Below, piece by piece: positions 59,565-64,000 of a stretch of DNA of 64,000 nt (the first letter of the stretch is position 1; each line of letters begins with the position of its first letter). The stretch is taken from NCBI RefSeq assembly GCF_036324505.1, contig NC_086360.1, positions 4,906,546-4,970,545 on the forward strand, read 5' to 3'. This stretch comes from Eleginops maclovinus. Lineage: Eukaryota; Chordata; Actinopteri; Perciformes; Eleginopidae. A program made the position numbers and the translations under genes. The notes beneath the pieces are model-generated. The model worked only from the letters and a program-made list of their open reading frames with translations. It did no database searches and was not told where the DNA came from.

Positions 59565-60155
59565 CTATTCATCCTCTTGAACATGAAATACATTTTTAAC
59601 CTTTACATAATCAATAAAGGGCCTCCATACAATCTGAAATACATGCGTTCTAGCTCTTAATATATAGGAAACCTCCTCCAATGGGAGGCCTGACAGAATT
59701 TGTCGCAGCCAATGACTGAAGCTTGGACTGAGCCTTTTTCTAAAAGATTGCATCACGGGTTTTGGAGTAGAGAAAGCTGAGGTCTGTAAATGTTCGCTCA
59801 TGTTTACTATAATTCTGCTCTTCTGGATATAAACCCAAAAGAAAAAACTTTGGATCCAGTCAAATTTGAAAAGATCTTCACTATTGTACCCCTCCTCCCA
59901 GAACACCTTCATCTTTCTGCCCTGCCAAATACAGTGAAACAATGTTCCCTTTGATTCTGTGCATTTTGTGCATATATCTGGTATATTTTTGTTGTATCGA
60001 TTTGAACCGACCAGGGACACATAAGTTCGCATCAACCATTTATACTGTATTTGTTTCAGTCGGGTATTAATGGACCTGGTATGGGCAGCAACGCAAGTTT
60101 TTTTCCAATCTCCATCTGAAGTTTTGACCCTTTCACTTAGATAAACAGACTGCCA
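59565..60155 (-). pseudogene. L1-clade LINE ORF2 C-terminal fragment
   Basis: The minus-strand frame is open from about 60155 to the stop at 59565. It contains a C-x2-C ... H-C motif (ICTKCTESKGTLFHCIWQG) of the type found in the C-terminal region of L1/Tx1-like ORF2 proteins. It ends in a segment (IVWRPFIDYVKV) resembling L1 C termini. A stop lies just upstream of 60155, and the reverse transcriptase is absent. It is a 5'-truncated, dead copy, as expected from incomplete reverse transcription. Confidence 0.7.
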
Positions 60156-60294
60156 TTGGTTTTATTTACTGGGGCAACAGGGCAAGCAATATATTGTGAG
60201 GTTGCATTTCACAAATCCCCTGTAAATCCTCCTCTTAAAATGATTTCCCTCACAGAACATACAGGTTCATTGATACTGTGGTCCTCCTGTCCCT

Positions 60295-60690
60295 TCCAGG
60301 CTGAGAATAATGTAGGTAACGCTGCATCCTTAACCTCCCACTATCACTTAAACCAAAGAGTAATGGTGCATCCACTTTTCCAGCCTCACCTCCACCTCTA
60401 GAATTTTCACTCTGACTCCAGAATAATGCATCTGCATCTGTTTTCCGCGCTCACTCTAACCTCTCGCTCTCGCATGACTCCAGAATAATGGAGATCTATT
60501 TATTTTTACACTCTCCATCTTGACCCCGCGTCGCTATCAATCTGGCTTTAGAATAATGTAGGCACATCTGTTCTGCCCGCCCTCCTAACCCCTCAATTTC
60601 CCCGCCACTTCAGGATAATGTAGGTGCATCTATTATCTCACCCGCGCTGCTGTCTCCCGACCCGTTTTTAGAATAATGTAGCTGCATTTA
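60295..60690. repeat. Diverged ~61-bp tandem repeat
   Basis: The motif GAATAATG (or GAGTAATG, GGATAATG), usually followed within about 10 bases by GCATCT or ATCT, recurs at about 60304, 60358, 60421, 60483, 60551, 60613 and 60671. The spacings are 54-68. Between the motifs are pyrimidine-rich stretches. A run of about 19 C ends the array. It is not a family I recognise. Confidence 0.7.
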
Positions 60691-60709
60691 CCCCCCCCCC
60701 CCCCCCCAC

Positions 60710-61480
60710 CTCAATAACCTCTTACTATCATTGCTGTGTCTGGAAATAGATAAAACGGCATAAAGTGCAGCTTTAAACTTCAAGATGGTGCGGAAGTATT
60801 TATTATTTCAGGTCATCATTTACACCGAATCATTCTCACGTTTCCATATTCTTTCCTCTTTCTCCTCTTTCCCTCAGGGACACAAACAAAGTAGAGGTGC
60901 ATGAGGGAAGAGAATGAAATAAAAGGCGCTGGGTAGCAGATAAGAGTGTTGTTGCAGCATAACCCTCGGCTTTTATTTATCATATCTCCAAATGGCGGTG
61001 TAGCTGTTGTGCTGTGGTCAGGATACAGTGACCTTAGTTGATCAACTACCCCCCTAGCAGCCTGATAAGAGGGCTAATATAACAGCCAGCGAGGGGGAAT
61101 GGTTGTACTGTAATTATTTCTGCGCTGTCAGAGAGGGGAACAGACCGCGGCCCCCCCAGTCGATTCAAATCTGAGGGGAAACTAAAAAGAGGAGGAGTGG
61201 GAAGGGCCGCAACAACAACTACGCCAGTGAGACAAATATCAGCCAGCCGCCGCGACACGCCTGAAATTGGACCAGTTTGTCATGCACAGGGCTGCCACAC
61301 TACATCTAAGATGCCACATAAGACTTAATTCAAACTTTACTAGTTCAACAGGAACAGCAAAAATACTCACCAGTAGATATTTGAAAGAAAATGTTGCAGC
61401 ATGAACCATATCATGTAACATATACACTGACATACAAACCATACCAGAAATTATTACTACAATTCAAATATAAACACAAT
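60710..61480. other. Gene-free intergenic stretch
   Basis: Moderately GC-rich unique sequence with short frames on both strands. No exon similarity was recognised. Confidence 0.4.
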
Positions 61481-61482
61481 TG

Positions 61483-61605
61483 AAAAAGCCCCAGAAATTA
61501 AGACACCACTCTAAATGTTCCTTAAATCTTTATCTCTACATGTATGGCAACCATTCCAGTGTCTGTTGAAGTCCAACACAGAGAAATGTTGTTAGTAGTT
61601 TGTTG
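61483..61605. repeat. End-less copy of the 29231-29448 MITE
   Basis: It shares CTTAAATCTTTATCTCTACA, CCATTCCAGTGTC and TCCAACACAGA with the snx2 intron 2 element. Terminal repeats are not preserved. Confidence 0.55.
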
Positions 61606-61628
61606 CCTTATCTTCCATTAGCTGATTA

Positions 61629-61895
61629 CTGAAGAGACTGAACAGACTGATAAGGAAGGCCAGCTCTGTGCTGGGGAGTCCTCTGGACACTGTGGAGGTG
61701 GTGGGAGACAGGAGAATGGCAGCCAAGCTGTCCTCCCTGCTGGACAATGTGTCCCACCCCCTCCAGGACACCCTGTCTGCACTGTGCAGCTCCTTCAACG
61801 ACAGGCTGCTGCACCCGCTGTGTCTCACGGAGAGATACCGCAGGTCCTTCCTTCCTGCAGCGGTCAGACTGTACAACCATCATGGCCCCCGGTAG
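61629..61895 (+). pseudogene. LINE C-terminal fragment (Rex-like)
   Basis: The frame reads LKRLNRLIRKASSVLG, then VVGDRRMAAKLSSLLDNVSH, then RYRRSFLPAAVRLYN before a stop. I recognise this as the end of a fish non-LTR retrotransposon reverse-transcriptase protein. The matching 3' UTR resumes beyond the Tc1 insertion and ends in (TTCTGA)n at 63851-63872. It is heavily 5' truncated. The clade (Rex1/CR1-like) is my best guess from the tail. Confidence 0.7.
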
Positions 61896-62008
61896 ACCCC
61901 CACAACAACACAGACTATAACACCACACATCATGTGCAATATAACGTGTAAAATATATATATATATATATATATATACAGTTATTAACTGTATATATATA
62001 TATATATA

Positions 62009-63613
62009 CAGTGGGGCAAAAAAGTATTTAGTCAGCCACCAATTGTGCAAGTTCTCCCATTTAAAAAGATGAGAGAGGCCTGTAATTTTTATCATAGGTA
62101 TACCTCAACTATGAGAGACAGAATGAGAAAAGAAAATCCAGAAAATCACATTGTAGGATTTTTAAAGAACTTATTTTCAAATTCTTGTGGAAAATAAGTA
62201 TTTGGTCAATAACAAAAGTTCATCTCAATACTTTGTTATATACCCTTTGTTGGCAATGACAGAGGTCAAACGTTTTCTGTAAGTCTTCACAAGGTTTTCA
62301 CACACTGTTGCTGGTATTTTGGCCCATTCCTCCATGCAGATCTCCACTAAAGCAGTGATGTTTTGGGGCTGTCGCTGGGCAACACGGACTTTCAACTCCC
62401 TCCAAAGATTTTCTATGGGGTTGAGATCTGGAGACTGGCTAGGCCACTCCAGGACCTTGAAATGCTTCTTACGAAGCCACTCCTTTGTTGCCCTGGCGGT
62501 GTGTTTGGGATCATGGTCATGCTGAAAGACCCAGCCACGCTTCATCTTCAGTGCCCTTGCTGATGGAAGGAGGTTTTCACTCAAAATCTCACGATACATG
62601 GCCCCATTCATTCTTTCCTTTCCACGGATCAGTCGTCCTGGTCCCTTTGCAGAAAAACAGCCCCAAAGCATGATGTTTCCACCCCCATGCTTCACAGTAG
62701 GTATGGTGTTCTTTGGATGCAACTCTGCATTCTTTCTCCTCCAAACACGACGAGTTGAGTTTTTACCAAAAAGTTCTATTTTGGTTTCATCTGACCATAT
62801 GACATTCTCCCAATCCTCTTCTGGATCATCCAAATGCCCTCTAGCAAACTTCAGACGGGCCTGGACATGTACTGGCTTAAGCAGGGGGACACGTCTGGAA
62901 CTGCAGGATTTAAGTCCCTGGCGGCGTAGTGTGTTGCTGATGGTAGCCTCTGTTACTTTGGTCCCAGCTCTCTGCAGGTCATTCACTAGGTCCCCCCATG
63001 TGGTTCTGGGATTTTTGCTCACCGTTCTTGTGATCATTTTGACCCCACGGGGTGAGATCTTGCGTGGAGCCCCAGATGGAGGGAGATTAGCAGTGGTCTT
63101 GTATGTCTTCCATTTTCTAATAATTGCTCCCACAGTTGATTTCTTCACACCAAGCTGCTTACCTATTGCAGATTCAGTTTTCCCAGCCTGGTGCAGGTCT
63201 ACAATTGTGTCTCTGGTCTCCTTTGACAGTTCTTTGGTCTTGGCCATAGTGGAGTTTGGAGTATGACTGTTTGAGGTTGTGGACAGGTATCTTTTATACT
63301 GATAACGAGTTAAAAAAGGTGCCATTAATACAGGTAACGAGTGGAGGACAGAGGAGCCTCTTAAAGAAGAAGTTACAGGTCTGTGAGAGCCAGAAATCTT
63401 GCTTGTTTGTAGGTGACCCAATACTTATTTTACCGAGGAATTTACCAATTAATTCATTAAAAATCCTACAATGTGATTTCCTGGATTGTTTTTTCTCATT
63501 CTGTCTCTCATAGTTGAGGTATACCTATGATAAAAATTACAGGCCTCTCTCATCTTTTTAAATGGGAGAACTTGCACAATTGGTGGCTGACTAAATACTT
63601 TTTTGCCCCACTG
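62009..63613 (-). mobile_element. Tc1/mariner transposon, copy 3 (full length)
   Basis: It is 1,605 bp with perfect CAGTGGGGC and GCCCCACTG ends and TA flanks (62007-62008, 63614-63615). It is inserted in a (TA)n tract inside the 3' UTR of the LINE fragment. Both arms carry the outer and inner direct repeats, as in copy 1. It is on the minus strand. Confidence 0.95.
62225..63247 (-). CDS. Tc1 transposase, 340 aa, intact frame (copy 3)
   Basis: The frame is uninterrupted from [10 protein letters not shown] (start at 63247) to the stop at 62225; it is also open further upstream. D153, D244 and E279 are present. It has seven private residues, including His in place of Asn next to D244 (FQHDHDPKH) and Trp in the second helix-turn-helix (TTWGDLVND). 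The His change beside a catalytic Asp could weaken activity, although the Asp itself is retained. Confidence 0.94.
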   Translation of the reverse strand: MAKTKELSKETRDTIVDLHQAGKTESAIGKQLGVKKSTVGAIIRKWKTYKTTANLPPSGAPRKISPRGVKMITRTVSKNPRTTWGDLVNDLQRAGTKVTEATISNTLRRQGLKSCSSRRVPLLKPVHVQARLKFARGHLDDPEEDWENVIWSDETKIELFGKNSTRRVWRRKNAELHPKNTIPTVKHGGGNIMLWGCFSAKGPGRLIRGKERMNGAMYREILSENLLPSARALKMKRGWVFQHDHDPKHTARATKEWLRKKHFKVLEWPSQSPDLNPIENLWRELKVRVAQRQPQNITALVEICMEEWAKIPATVCENLVKTYRKRLTSVIANKGYITKY

Positions 63614-63615
<2 letters not shown>

Positions 63616-63664
<49 letters not shown>

Positions 63665-63872
63665 TTAATAACTGTGCAATATTTACCTGGCTGCTATACC
63701 TCAGAACGGTTTCTGAGGTATATTTTTGTGTCTTCTGTAAAATTGTGTAATGGTTGTATATATTTTGGTATCTTTTTGTAACATTAAGCTGTCTTTGGCT
63801 CTTTTTGCTGTAACAAATGAAAATGTCCCCTCTGTGGGACAAATAAAGGTATTCTGATTCTGATTCTGATTT
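63616..63872 (+). repeat. LINE 3' UTR with (TTCTGA)n tail
   Basis: After a (TA)n run (63614-63662) come a palindrome ACAGTTAATAACTGT and 3' UTR-like sequence. It ends GACAAATAAAGGTATTCTGA, followed by further TTCTGA units. This is the continuation of the LINE fragment at 61629-61895. Confidence 0.65.
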
Positions 63873-64000
63873 GATAAACACACCTGATCTAACTTAAAGG
63901 CTCTGTGTAGCGCAAAAAAAAAAAGAGACAAATATCCAGTTCCAGGGCTTTCCATGACCAGGTATATATAAGAAATGTTCATGTCTCAAAGATTGAGTTG

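Overview
The window is vertebrate nuclear DNA and almost certainly comes from a ray-finned (teleost) fish. It contains two intron-rich, conserved vertebrate genes. Very long CA/GT microsatellites, Tc1, hAT and LINE elements, palindromic MITEs and tRNA-derived SINEs fill the introns and flanks. No bacterial, plasmid or phage signal was seen.

Two host genes lie head to head. rnf214 (RING-H2 protein) is on the minus strand, with six coding exons from 20497 down to 7060; they join in frame to 574 residues. snx2 (sorting nexin 2, a SNX-BAR subunit of the retromer system) is on the plus strand, with fifteen coding exons from 21636 to 54514; they join in frame to 509 residues. Their start codons are 1.14 kb apart, so the stretch 20498-21635 probably holds both promoters. 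I see no functional link between the products; the shared promoter region is the only connection.

Layout. 1-6960: gene-free DNA with dispersed repeats, two copies of a GGCCCTATTATG-type MITE and a broken minus-strand LINE. 7060-20497: rnf214. Its introns hold a nearly intact hAT transposon (12397-15095) with exact 8-bp target duplications, an internally deleted L1-like LINE, and two related elements with TAGGGGTGTAAC ends (9118-9816 and 16548-19690). The larger of these carries an intact Tc1 copy. 21636-54514: snx2. Its introns hold a second Tc1 copy, a decayed Tc1 of another family, nested MITEs, SINEs and many microsatellites. 54515-64000: snx2 3' region and intergenic DNA with an L1 fragment, a diverged ~61-bp tandem repeat, and a LINE 3' end split by a third Tc1 copy.

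The most notable observations are these: three near-identical Tc1 copies that all keep 340-codon transposase frames; snx2 exon 10 sitting between a ~400-bp polypurine tract and a 215-bp (GT)n that begins exactly at its splice donor; several clean element-within-element nests; and two unusual degenerate tandem repeats. I found no convincing new multi-gene system. Family assignments were made by recognising sequence and were not searched.
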